64,000 nt of DNA from Gloeopeniophorella convolvens (Eukaryota > Basidiomycota > Agaricomycetes > Russulales), in NCBI GenBank assembly GCA_022496205.1, contig WTXD01000005.1:558001-622000 (forward strand), read 5' to 3'. Every line of letters begins with the position of its first letter. The first letter of the stretch is position 1. Shown here piece by piece: positions 34,839 to 46,658 of the stretch. The position numbers and the translations under genes are program-made. The notes below the pieces were generated by a model. The model was not told the DNA's origin. It saw only the letters and a list, made by a program, of their open reading frames with translations, and ran no database searches.

Positions 34839-37082
34839 TCAGATGGACGCCCTACCCCGGGGCTCGAACGGAAGCAAAAGGGCGAGGCCCCCTGCGCCAA
34901 TGATGAGCCCACCAGCAATGTAGACAGGCACGGCAGTTGTAAGGTCCGCATACAGCGCGATGATGGGGGCCTGAAAAGAGGCTCAGTGGCGCAGGGGAAC
35001 GCTCTCGTTGGGTGCACGCACCAGTACGCCGAAGACGCGTGTCGCCGTTGCCGTGAGGCCGTTCCCGGTGCCACGGTCCTTGGCGGGAAAAAGTTCGGGG
35101 GAGACAGCGTACAGCACGCCATACATGATCTAGGGTATGCGTCAACTCGCCAGACGGTTTCGCTAGTATCTGATGGACCCACGTTGCTGAAGAACGCATA
35201 CCCGCAGTTCCACCCGAGGAGCGCGGGGGAGCTGCGGGCGGTGGTACTTGCGAACAAAAATGCTCCCGTGAGCCCTGGATTCGCGCAGGGGGTCGTTGAG
35301 TAATGTCAATCTCGACAGGCAAGGATGTACTCGCCCGCAGAAGCAGCCAGGGTGCCGCGCCGCCCTACGTATGGCAGCTCGATGGTCCATCCAGCAAGTA
35401 ACGCGCTCGGGATTCCGATCACGGACAGTATGACTTGCTGTAAGCACATCCAAATTAGAGGTGCCGTGTGAGCGAAGCACGCTCGCTCACATTACGGTAC
35501 GTCGTAAAGTACGTAGCATCGTCGAACTTGGCACCCCGACTGGCTAGACTGGAGAGAAACGTCAGTGCGTATCACGAGGTTGTGCAGAAAAATAACGTAC
35601 AGGAACGGAAGGAAATTGTTGTAGAGTGTTGATGCGAGACCAATGATACCTAATGGCCAGATATCAGATGTGAGCGGGCGCCCAGCCGTAGGGACGTACC
35701 CCAGATGGCAATCAACAGGCTCGTAGACCATGCCATTTTTCTCGTTGCAAACAAAGAACGTATATGCTTGCCACTCCACGTGGAGCTCTCGCTCAGTACC
35801 CGCCATTTATGTGCGCTTTGTTTCTCTTCAGCACCGCGCGCAGCATCCTCGAGATCCTCAACCGTGAGGCTAGTCTCGGTTCCATTGTACCGTGCTATCT
35901 CTCGCACAATAGCAACAGCCTCTGCGTCGCGCCCACGTCCAACAAGATAGCGCGGAGACTCGTGCAGGCGAAAAACGAAGAGGCGCACGAAGGCTAACAC
36001 GAGCATGATTCCTCCAAGTGTGAAGAGAAGGTAACGCCAGCCCATGTTCTCCGAGCGTGTACATGGTTGTCCTGGTGTGCATGAAAAGTTCGAGATAAGC
36101 GGCCACGCGATCTGAAAGCAGGTTCATGAACGCTTGAAAATCGGGTGGCTTCTAAACTCACCAGAGAACCAAGCAACTGGCCGATAGCCCACCATATCGA
36201 GAGGATTGTGAGTAAATACTGGTGCGAGCTAGGTATGAAGTCTATGAGCAGTTGCTGTCAGCGTGTACTGTGGAGCCAGGCATGATCGACTATGACACAA
36301 ACCGAGGAAAACGGCAGAGTCTACGGGCATATTCCCACCAACCCCAACACTAGAAGTTGCAGCCAACGACGCGAGCGCTACGAAAGTTGGGGAACCGCCC
36401 ATGGCGATGCCGAATATACTCGCGACGAATAACGTGAGATTGAAGGACCACCTGCGATAAGGGAGAAGTTGAGAACTTCATGTGAAACGCTGCGGAATCC
36501 AGAGTGGGCCGCTCCACGTACTTTCGACCCCAGATATCGCAGCCAAAGCTCCATGTAATGGCACCGACGAGTAGCCCGATGTTCGTAGCAAGGGACAGGA
36601 ATGGACCGTTGAAGTGGAATTCGTTCAAAGCGGGAGAGAGGATAAGGCCAGTCATAAGCTAAAGCGCATCGGTTGATTAGATGTTTATATACCAGCAGGA
36701 TCGGATGGGGCATGCTAGCTTACCGGCCAGACGCTATCGCTGCATCGCGCCAGAAGAATATGTCAGACTACCGGGAGAGATCTTGAGGACATGCACTCAC
36801 GAGAACCATCCGAATCCAGCAACGACGAACAGAGCCCACTGCGTGGATGCGCATGGGAAACCGCAACAGGACCGATACACTACGAGGTGCAGGACACACC
36901 TGGTATTTGCCCATCCCGATTTCTTGAAGCGCCTGGTTGAGGACACGAGCCTTGGCTTGATAAACTGGATCGACCGCCCCCTCATCATAAATGTCCTCCT
37001 TTGCCAGGATAATGGGCTGGGAAGTCAGGTCATTGACGGTTTCGTCGGAGCGGGACTTGGACTTGGTAGACATCGTAGGCAT
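34839..37082 (-). CDS. Major facilitator superfamily transporter
   Basis: Predicted 518-residue multi-helix MFS transporter, similar in outline to fungal sugar/organic-solute carriers. Exons: 37082-36900, 36838-36801, 36739-36724, 36658-36522, 36451-36303, 36241-36162, 36111-35700, 35649-35601, 35548-35491, 35437-35335, 35274-35183, 35129-35022, 34970-34839. All phases close; exon 3 is only 16 nt. The intron between exons 10 and 11 has a GC donor (GCGAGT...CCAG). Visible parts are an acidic cytosolic N-terminus, NIGLLVGAITWSFGCDIWGRK (MFS loop 2-3 motif), SIWWAIGQLLGSL, GWRYLLFTLGGIMLVL followed by the signature-like FRLHESPRYLVGRGRDAEA, a central cytosolic loop, and in the second half AGWTIELPYVGRRGTLAAS and SPELFPAKDRGTGNG. 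The substrate is unknown. It lies on the same strand as the GMC oxidase, but 1.3 kb separates them. Confidence 0.92.
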
Positions 37083-37660
37083 GACAGACGGAAGGTGGGG
37101 ATTCCGTTAGGGAGAGGTGGGCCGAATCGAACGTGTATAAGTATGTCGCCTGACCATCTATTTTTTTTTTCTTGTGAAGATTGCGAAGAGTTCGGGGGCG
37201 CGTATCCCCGCAGCTTCCATATGGCGTCGAACTGGAGCTTCGACCGCGCATCCACGCAAGAAGAGTGAGCTCAGCTTTCGATCTACACCACGAAGAGTCG
37301 CTTCTCGACACCGCATTGATGCCGCACGTCTCGGAATTGTCACGGAAATTGCATGGAAGTGCATAAACATTTAGTTGAACAGCGCTGGTGGATGAAAGCC
37401 TCGAGTTCATGATCAAGCTCGAGACCGTGCCGGGTCCGGTCTTGATCAAAGACCCGGAGTTGACGCGCACGGCCCATTGACCGCCCTAGATTCCCATTGG
37501 CGTGGCCTTTTTGTCCAATCGGCATGCGGGATCCCACGAGCGATAATTACTGGGACAGGCCGTGTGGCTCACTCTCGCTCCATGACTGAGAAAGGTCGAC
37601 AAAGCTACCAGAAGACAAGTAATAAGATACAGAGGGGTAACAAGAACGTAGTCACAACAA
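37083..37660. other. Intergenic, promoter of MFS gene and 3' side of SWIB gene
   Basis: No gene is supported. A T tract (37160-37170, plus strand) lies about 80 bp upstream of the MFS start on its template side. Confidence 0.45.
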
Positions 37661-39303
37661 CTATCCCGTGATTTTGTTCGCCACGCGCATGCCGTCCCAT
37701 ATCGCGACAGCTTCTTCGACCCACGGCATCCGGAAGAACTCGCTGCGCGACAGGTCCTCCCTGCGAATCGTCGCACCCTCGCTTGGCCCGCTCCCCAAGA
37801 TCGAGTCGAGGTCGCGCGACTGGGAAGCCAACCATTTTTGAATGAAGCCGGACGGATCTTCCGCGAACGATTGCAAGAATTGCCTCTTCAACACCGAGGA
37901 CTGAAGTGACTGGGCAAGAGTCGCGATCTGTGGTCGCAAGGTAAGCTGGTACCACAATGACGATCAGCAGAGGAGACAAACTTCGTCGTCTAGCCTTGTT
38001 AGCTCTCGCGTGGTGCCTTGCGATGAGTTCAGCGAGACTGATTGCATCTTCGACTTTAGCACGGTGTCTTCTAGCTTGAGTTCAACATCCCAAGCTGACG
38101 GCCGCTCTGGCGGTGGTACAGATGGGTTGATAGTATAGTGAATGACTACTGGGTCTGGTGGAGCAAGGTTCCGGTTTACAAGCTCGGGGAGGAAGGCGAA
38201 TGGTACTGCGTCTGCGCCGAATATCTGAAAGGGGTCCTGCTAAGTACGTGGAGCTGCTAGAACTTATGAAAAACGTACGGGCCGCAGCAAAGCATCGGCG
38301 TGGATCCGCTTCCGATCAACCTTGTCTTGCAAGTTGTTGGTCTTGATGTAAGCCCACAGTGCCTGTATAATCCCCACTCTGCTATCTTCTTTGATGCCGA
38401 GGACGTTGCCTGCAAAAGAGGCGTTCGGTAATGACCGACACAGGCTTGGTGAACAGACTCACCAAGGTCGGGTTGCACCTTGTACTGCTCTGGGTATTGC
38501 TGCAAGTGCAGGACCACTCGCGCCTTGGTTGGGGTGTCTCCAGTCCGCCGTATTGTGAAGCCATCAAGGACGGGTTGTGAGGGGCCTTGGTGCCACTAGT
38601 AGGATGGTTACAAAGCTGAAATCATATTGCAGCGGCATGCGTACCTCGACAATGTTACCATCCGCGTACAATGCTGGATCACGGTCCAATTCAACAACCA
38701 TCGTCTTGATCAATGTCGAGAATTGGCGTGGTGTGGCCTTGTCCTTCGCTCTTTGATTTGCGAGCTGTGCAAGCGAGTTTCAGTATATGCGCGCGGCGTG
38801 ATTATATATGGCCCACCTCAAGCAGGCGGCCCTCAATCTTCAGCTGCCACGCTGGTATTCCTTGACCTGTTTCAAAGTTGGGGGCTTCGGCTGTTCCAGA
38901 AGTTGACGCTTCGCCCGTCTGCCATGGCTGGCCGGAGGCAGTGTGTGATAAGAACAGTCGGAGGGTGCGTGTTGTCTGCACGAAGGAACGGGGACCCTCA
39001 GCATCGTTTGGCAAAGCAGATATTGCAGCACTTACCGACGCCGTCCGTCCCAGGGCATCCTGCACCTCAGCTTTCTTCCTCATTATCGTCCAGTCTAGCT
39101 TTTTCTCCATCTCGAGCAAGTCTTGGTACATCTGTGAATCCACAGCCATTTGAGGGTCGGACAGGACGGAAGTCGGCAGACTACGGTCATTGAGCTTCCG
39201 CTTTCTGTTTTCCGTAGACAGAAGTAACTCTCAAGGTTAGTAGCGGGCCAGCGGGAAGCAATATGGCTGCGAACTTGGGCAATTTCTGGTCTACAGGGTT
39301 CAT
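37661..39303 (-). CDS. SWIB-domain chromatin-remodelling subunit (Snf12/Rsc6/SMARCD-like)
   Basis: Predicted 416-residue nuclear protein, the SWIB/MDM2-fold subunit of SWI/SNF- or RSC-type remodellers. Exons: 39303-39275, 39204-39036, 38975-38817, 38764-38645, 38595-38463, 38409-38279, 38224-37982, 37927-37661 (introns 49-70 nt, all in phase). After a short start with a basic KKRK run (created across the first intron) come MYQDLLEMEKKLDWTIMRKK, RTLRLFLSHTASGQ and IPAWQLKIEGRLL, the arrangement seen in SMARCD proteins. The SWIB core follows at about residues 212-275: VLGIKEDSRVGIIQALWAYI, DKVDRKRIHADALL, IFGADAVPFAFLPEL. The C-terminus is helical and charged (LKRQFLQSFAEDPSGFIQKW). Whether it belongs to SWI/SNF or RSC cannot be decided. 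It is divergent from the SNF2-family ATPase gene at 39637. Confidence 0.92.
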
Positions 39304-39636
39304 TTTGGTGTCTTTTGGTGTCTAGACAGACTGTAGAGTGATGGTGTATTATATTCCGGCGTAGAGTATGTGCTTCCAAACAGCCTGATATACTACACTT
39401 GTCAGCATCTCATACAAACGTGTGTGGACCGCCCAAGACTTACCTTCGCGTTAACCTTGGCGATTGTTGAGAGCAAAGCAGTGTGACGCTGTGACACATT
39501 GTGACGAGGTCCCGTGAGCGCGTGACCAGTTCATTCGACGCGTTTAGATTTGTGAGCGCTTGTTTCCCGTCGCGCTTCGACTTGCCTCACCTCCTCTTTT
39601 CGAAGCTCGTTACCACAGGAGCTTGCTTCTAGCCTC
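39304..39636. promoter_or_regulatory. Shared promoter of the divergent SWIB and SNF2 genes
   Basis: The start codons of the two chromatin genes lie 333 bp apart on opposite strands. No other gene fits between them, so both promoters must share or abut in this interval. TGTGACNNNNTGTGACNNNNTGTGAC-like repeats occur at about 39480-39505 (GTGTGACGCTGTGACACATT then GTGACG), a possible bidirectional control element. Confidence 0.5.
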
Positions 39637-42600
39637 ATGGCGTCCGGCGTAGGAAAGGGTAAAGAGAAGGGATATGCTAGTCGTGCGTTATGCTGTCATC
39701 TTGGGGCAACTGACCTCTAAAGGCTCTCCATCCAGGTGTCCTTCGCTCGATTCCTGCACCGCTGGGTGAGACGCTGTCCGTATCGAAGGATGGAGAAACG
39801 TGTTAATCAGCGGAAACTTCCAGAACCTGACTCTGATCCCGAGTTCAATGTCGATACGTTCATCCAGGAAACTCCCAAGAAGGCTCGCAGGCGCAGACGA
39901 TTTGGTGCGCCTTCGACACCCACGGTGCGAAGCAAGCGTACGCATAGGGGAAATACCATGAGCTCCAGCCTTTCAAATACTCGGCAGCGTAAGGATATTG
40001 AGCTATCTGGGATATCACTGACTGTATCACAGCGGCCAAACGGAGCCAAAAAGGCGCGTCTCAGAATCCGCTCGTGGAGTTTTTCAGTATGCACAACACG
40101 CTAGCAAATATACACTGTTTTCCTCTAAGACGTGATCATTTTCTTGTTAGACGAAGTCGTGGGCTCGGAATTCGATGCGTCTGACGAAGATTCTGAGGAG
40201 CACGACGATGAAGAGGCGGACGACGACCCGACAGATGACGATACGCTGCACGAAAGCAGCAGTCCCATTGTGCTCAAATCCATAATGCCAACAAGTCCAC
40301 TGGCTTCCAGAAGACCTAACCTATCTCAAGCTGAAGACAGCGCCACCGGTAAAGGCAACGTGTGAACCATCCGACGATAAGACTGAAAGTTGCTGTAGAG
40401 TCAGAAAGCGAGACTGAGCTTCCAACATTACAAACCAAGCGCACAGCCTCAATGACGGATTTCGAGGAGCCACCAACTAAGCGAAGTGCTCTCGTAAAAG
40501 AAGATTCTGCAACAGAGAGCGAGAGCGACCTTGACGAGACGTCTTCTATGCAACGTCCCTCTGCCTCTTTGCTGGCCTCGGCCTTCAGCAGGGGTATCGT
40601 TGTTGTCTTTCATGTCGAAGGCCTACTCCAACATTCATTTTCCTCAGGTGCCCCGCTTAGGAAGTTCCCTACTGAAGACTCAATCACTGAGTCAGAATCA
40701 GAAGGCGACCCTGCCGTTTTCTCGGTCTGTCCACACTTGCACGCTACCATCTGACACTGAGACTGCCAGCAGCAACCACCGGAGGCGGGTTCGTCGCTCG
40801 AGTCTGCACCAAGCGAGGAAGCGGAACCATTTGTCCTCGACGCAAAGCATCATATCCGCGTCCCATCTGCACTCAGCAAGCACCTACGTCCGTACCAGCG
40901 CGAAGGCGTCCGCTTTTTCTACGAACGCTACGCCCTCGGCCGCGGTGCAATACTCGGCGACGATATGGGTCTTGGAAAAACGCTCCAAACGATATCCCTC
41001 CTAGCTGCCCTCATGCGCAAGTCCGGCACCCCTGCGGACAAGGATCGGCGCAGGAACCGTGTATCGCAGCTCCAGGATGGTATAGAATGGCGGGAGTCCC
41101 GGAAACTGCCTCCACCCGACGACAAGTGGCCAACGGCATTGGTCATCACACCAAGTTCCGTCGTCAACGTGTGGACGAGGGAATTTGATAAGGTGAGTGG
41201 GTGTGGCCTTCTGTCATGGATCTGTGCCGACCCTGTAAAGTGGGGTCACTTCGAAGTCGGCGCGTACATCGGCACCCCAAGCGAGCGAGAACGTGTGCTA
41301 CGAGACTTCACCCTGGGTCGGCTCGACGTCGGTACGTCCTCTTAGGGAATTATCCAGGCACCCTGATTATCAACTTGTTACTGCAGTTGTCACTTCTTTC
41401 GATACAGCTCGACGTTCAGTAGCTCTTCTCGATAGCCTTCCCTGGACCGTCCTTATCGTCGACGAGGCCCACCGGCTCAAGAATCCCCGGTCCAGTACCA
41501 CGGAAGCTCTTGCCTCTTTCAAATGGCTAGAAGGGCGACCAGCACCAGCTCATGTAACCGAGTTGATACCCTCTTCATCATCACAACCGAGTACTTCCAA
41601 GCCTACTTGGACCGATTCCTCCACCCCGATCCCTCGGACCGGCCCAATTCGCATCGCGCTAACGGGAACAGCGATCCAAAATTCGTACATGGAGCTCTGG
41701 ACGCTGCTTGACTGGGTGAACCCGGGCTCGGTCGGCACGGAGAAGCAGTGGAAGAAGATGGTCGCGAACCCGCTGACTGCCGGGCAATCCAAAGGTTGCG
41801 GGGAAGAGGAGCGCCTCAGAGCCAAGAGGACCGCAGAGACTCTGAGAGACAAACTGCTGCCATTGTATTTCCTCCGAAGGTGAGTTCTGACTGGACGCCG
41901 CCTCCTCGGACGAGCTTACACGGCTACAGGACGAAGGACATCATCAAGGACCAACTTCCCCAGAAATTCGACGAGGTCGTATTTTGTCCATTGACCGAGA
42001 AGCAAACCGAGGTCTACAAGAGGATACTGAACATGGACGCTGTACAGAACATGATCAGGAAGGACGATCGATGTGACTGCGGGACCCACAAGAGGTACAG
42101 AACCTCGCCTTCTCTTTGGTTTTATTTTGATTATCATCTTTTAGGCGGAAGCAATGCTGTTATCCATTCGTGGCGGGTGACCTTTTCAAGTACATGTCTG
42201 CGCTGATCAAGGTGTCAAATCATCTGGCGCTCATACTGCCGGGTGAGCCACACTTCTGGTAATTCACGCCCTGTAATCAATACCACGCAGCACATTCGGA
42301 CACCCCTGAGCAGGTAGCATTCCCGTACCATTTGACCTCACCTTCTCTGATACTCTTATCAACAGACAGCGCGGAATCGCGAGCTTACTGAAGTCATCTT
42401 TCCGAATGGTGGCGCCCCGAAGTACGGCCCTTCTATGCTGTTGCCTGCCTATTGCGGAAAGTGGATAGTGCGTTATATGGATCTGGCGCTTAGAGAGCTG
42501 ATACGATGTCCAATCGTCAGGTTCTAGAGACTCTGCTTCAGGAATGGCGCAAGGACCCTACGAACAAAGTCCTCATCTTCACAAAGTCGGTCAAGCTGCT

Positions 42601-44177
42601 TGATATGCTTGAATTCCATCTCAGGAGACAGCGTGAGCCTGGACGTTGGCGTCCTATAGGCCCTTGCTGATTATGAGCATGCTTAGACTACGGCTTCGTC
42701 AAGCTAGATGGGTCAACGAAACAGGAAGATCGTGAGTGTTCGATTACCGTGGCGCGGCCTTGGTGCTCATGCCATCTCTCAGGAATGCCTTTGATTGATA
42801 GATTTCAGAACGAAAAGGACATATTTGTCTTTCTCATCTCGACGCTGGCAGGTGGGACTGGCCTCAACCTCACGGCCGCGAATAAAGTCGTCGTATTTGG
42901 TGGGTACACCCCTGGGACGATCGACCCTGTGCTCACTTGCGACCTACAGACCCGAACTGGAGTAAGCGCCTGGTCGGGTCAAATATAGTTATTCTCAGCT
43001 AATCCCCTGCAGATCCTGCGCACGACCTACAAGCGATGGACCGCGCCTACCGTTTCGGCCAAACGCGCGACGTCTTCGTCTACAGACTCCTTGGCGCGGG
43101 GTCCATCGAGGAGCTCATCTATGCGCGCCAGGTCTACAAGCAGCAGCAAATGGAGATTGGGTACAACGCGAGTGTGCAGACGCGCTACTTTTCAGGCGTC
43201 TCCGGGGACAAGTCAAAGCAGGGCGAGTTGTTTGGACTGAAGAATATCTTCACACTGCACGAAGACGCTTCTTCAACGAAGATGGCGGTAAGCCGACTGG
43301 CGCTTAGAGTGCCTCCGATGACTGATAGGTGGATGGCTTTGCAGATCGAGCACGCAAACATGGTCAACTTGGACTGGGCTCTTGCCAACATGGACGCCAT
43401 CAAATCGAAAAAGCGCCAGAAACCAGGTGCTACAGAGGACTGGGTGTACGAAGCCGAGATCAAAGATACCGTGGAAGATGTGAGTGCCTGAACGTGCTTC
43501 TGCCCAATCCAAATGACACCATGTCAACATAGACCGATCTCAAGGGCCTCGGCGCCTTGCTGTTAGACGACAGTACGCGATGTAATTATCCCTACTGCCA
43601 CAATTTAGTGATATACAACTCCAGGTGTACCCGAGGTCGTAGAGAACGACGTTACGAAGATATTAGAAAGGCGTGGAATCAAGTACAGCCACCGTAATAA
43701 CAATATCTTGGTACCCAATAGCATCGAAGAGCAACAAATGAAGAAAGCGCGACGAGTACGAGACACCTTACTTTCACGCGCAATCATATAACGTACTATT
43801 TGAGCAGGAGAAGCGAGAGCAGGCGAAGAAGGCCAAGGAGAAGGATGGGCTCAAGAAGCCTGAGATTGAGTGGCCTCCAAAGAGGAAGCACCACAAGCGC
43901 CCGCCTAGTCCCAGAACGAAGTGAGTGTTCCTTCGGAGGTCTCGCCACGTTGTATTGACCGAATTCGCCATAGGCTCGTGCAGAGACAAGTGGCACTCAT
44001 TGATCTGGGTCTGATTCAAAAGTATGAAGACGTCCCTGTGTTTGCTCAAGAATTGTGGGTGAACGTCCTTCTGGCGTCAGGGGCGTTACTGAGTGCAGGG
44101 ATTTTAGTGTCAAGAAGACCTCCGAAGAACAGAATGAATTGTTAGCAAGGCTAGATGAACACGCGAGATCTATGTGA
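39637..44177 (+). CDS. SNF2-family ATPase, ERCC6L2-like
   Basis: Large nuclear helicase-like ATPase of the SNF2 family. The exon chain is clear from 39811: 39811-39988, 40033-40086, 40151-40348, 40399-40593, 40648-40724, 40770-41192, 41241-41331, 41387-41879, 41930-42094, 42145-42242, then smaller exons to the stop at 44177. The first exon (ATG 39637) and its join are uncertain. An acidic, low-complexity N-terminus ([18 protein letters not shown]) precedes the motor: [16 protein letters not shown], Walker [38 protein letters not shown], and in lobe 2 [28 protein letters not shown] and, after splicing, [20 protein letters not shown]. The block after it, [17 protein letters not shown] and [20 protein letters not shown], resembles ERCC6L2 rather than Rad54 or Snf2 proper. 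ERCC6L2 proteins act in DNA-damage response. A short, lysine-rich C-terminal part follows. Confidence 0.88.
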
Positions 44178-44597
44178 TACCTTGTTTGAAGGCCGTGTGT
44201 TGTTACCGGTGTTGTACCATTGTGAGCGTCTGTATTCTCCTGCACCATGATCGCACCGGAACTCGATCTCCAGATTATCTTATCCCTAACTTAAGTGTTG
44301 TTGTTTCCGTCTATGCATGTCATGATGCCAGCCACTTTTCCGGATGATAAGGGTTGCTCGGTTGTAAGCTGCTGTACAGGCACAATAGGTCGCGTGGTAG
44401 TCTCTAGCACAGACGTCGATGAATCCGGTGCGGCGCAGGGATAACGCCGCAGGGGTCGCGTGCGCGCCACGTGTCCACGTGATCGAGAGGTATGAGCGCG
44501 CCTTGATCTGAGATCTAACTTTGGCGTCAGCGTCATGTCCTCGGATCGCTTTCTCCTCTTGCCAGCTCGCCATCGCACTCTCACCTGAACTGCCATC
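44178..44597. other. Intergenic region before otubain gene
   Basis: No gene is supported. It should hold the 3' end of the SNF2 gene and the otubain promoter. Confidence 0.5.
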
Positions 44598-46010
44598 ATG
44601 CAACGCGACACATCCGCACCCAGTCTACCCGAGCCCCCTCATGCGCGTGAGTGATCGCGACGAGCCCCGTGCTCTCTCCCTCCCCGACGCGTCTTTTCGT
44701 GCTCACAATCTCTCGCCACCCCGCCCGGCGCGATCACCACATCCAGCCAAGCCAAAAACGCACGACCTGCCTGACCTCCCAGATGGCGGGTCGGACTGGC
44801 AGTCCCAGATCAACGAGGATACAGGTGCGATGGCGCGCGCAGTCCCCGTGGCGCGGCGCAGTGCCACCCTGACCCCCACGCAGATCTTGCGTCGCTGACG
44901 CCTGCGCAGCTGCACGAGCTCAACCAGGTGCCTCTACCCCTCCTCCTTCCCCCTCACGCAGCACTGAGCGCCTGCAGAACATGCTGGACGACTCGGTCGC
45001 CTCGACGCTTCCGCTCGTGGCGGAGGTCGCGCCGCTGGGCGTGCTCCGCGCGGAGTACGAGCGCGGCTCGGAGTCGTTCGTACGCCAGATCGACGCGCTC
45101 GCCGCGCAGGGCTTCGAGGGCGTGCGCCGCATCCGGGGCGACGGCAACTGCTTCTACCGCGGTGCGCCCCCTTCCTTGCCCCCGCCCTTCGCGTGCCAGC
45201 TGACGGGATGTGGCGTGCGCAGCGATCTGCTTTGCGTACATCGAGCGCCTGTTCAACGCGCGCGACAAGTTCCTCGCTGTCGCGACAACGCTCTCGACGC
45301 TCGAGGCGGCATTGCCGCAGCTCGAGGCGGCGGGCTTCCACAGCATGGTGATCGAGGAGTGCTTCGAGACGCCGCGCGACCTCATCCGTGGTGTCGTCGA
45401 GCCCGCCGACGGGCACACGCTGCTCACACCCGCGCAGCTGCTCGAGGCGTTCCAGGACTACAGCTGTGCGTGCGCGCCGTGCGCCGTTTGATGCGTGTGC
45501 GCCGCTGACCGGCACTCAGCGTCGAACTACGCGGTCATGTTCATGCGCATGCTCGCGAGCGCGCAGATCCGCGGGGACCCGGACGAGTACGCGCCGTTCC
45601 TGACGCACCCGGAGATCGGCGAGCAGATGGAGGTGCGCGAGTTCTGCGAGGCGTTCGTCGAGGCGCTCGGGAAGGAGGCCGGTGCGCACCGTCTCTTCCG
45701 CTTTCCCGGGAGCTCGTCTGATGCGGGGTGGGTTGCACAGATCACGTCCAGATTGCGGCGCTGTCGCGCGCGCTCAGGGTCAATGTGAGCATCGCGTACC
45801 TCGACGGGCGCAGCGCGGACGGCCACGTCGAGTTTGTGCGATTCCACAACGCGATCGACGAGAACGAGCCGCCGCTTGTGCTGCTGTACCGGTGCGTGCA
45901 ACCACCCTCCGGGCACTCGGTGTCTGCTCTGCTCACATGACACACGCAGGCCGGGTCACTATGACGTGCTGGACAGACGCAGCATCGAGGCGCTGCCGAT
46001 TAATATCTAG
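44598..46010 (+). CDS. Otubain-type deubiquitinase (OTU cysteine protease)
   Basis: Predicted 323-residue cysteine protease of the otubain group, which removes ubiquitin from proteins. Exons: 44598-44646, 44747-44824, 44884-44927, 44978-45161, 45223-45465, 45520-45681, 45741-45891, 45950-46010 (introns 50-100 nt, all in phase). The catalytic site RGDGNCFYRA gives D112 and C115; the active-site histidine is H307 in PGHYDVLD near the C-terminus. Other family stretches are LRAEYERGSESFVRQID, CFETPRDLIRGVV, SSNYAVMFMRML, FLTHPEIGEQMEVREFC and IAALSRALRVNVSIAYLDG. The N-terminal 57 residues are proline-rich and would lie outside the fold. Length is near that of otubain-1. Linkage preference cannot be read from sequence. 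Confidence 0.93.
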
Positions 46011-46658
46011 GATGGAACGTAGACGCGACAGGCAGACAAGGCTAGCTGAATCGCATACCTGGATCGATGATTCCTGAGGAACGTTCTTGGATTGTTGTAT
46101 GCGTACGTAGCGATAGATTGTGCTACAATGGAAGACTGTGTTCCTTCTGTGAGCTTTCGGATCTCATGCCTCACCGCCTTGCTGCGCGCAAGATCGGTCC
46201 TGCGTGTTCACCCCGCTCTACATCTTGCGACAACAAACGCCCAGAGAATTACGGAAAGATTGTGAGACGTGGGTAGTAGTACCTGCCCAGAACTTGGGGA
46301 CGATATGTGCGATCGGTGAGGGCGGCCCGGGTGCATCTGCACGATGATCATAAAGTGAAGCGCTCGACACCCGCGACCCGAGAAAATACAAACTTTGTGT
46401 CCCTGCCCTCGTCCGTCGCCTAACATCTTCCAGCGGCTGAGGACGATACAAACAAACTACGCCCTCGCCTTTTACTAGGGCGTACCGTGTATTGTCCTCG
46501 CTGAAGCCGCTACCCAATCTTTGGAACTGACTCTTCGTGAGTTGCTTACTTTTTGCCCACTCTGACTCCTCGCGATTGCGGCGCCGTAGCTGCACTCTAC
46601 TATCGCCACTTGGCTGGACACATAGCGTGTCGACCTGCGCGCTGTCCTCTGCTCTTGC
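46011..46658. other. Intergenic region between otubain and PUS3 genes
   Basis: No gene is supported in about 650 bp. Frames on both strands are short and without motifs. Confidence 0.5.
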
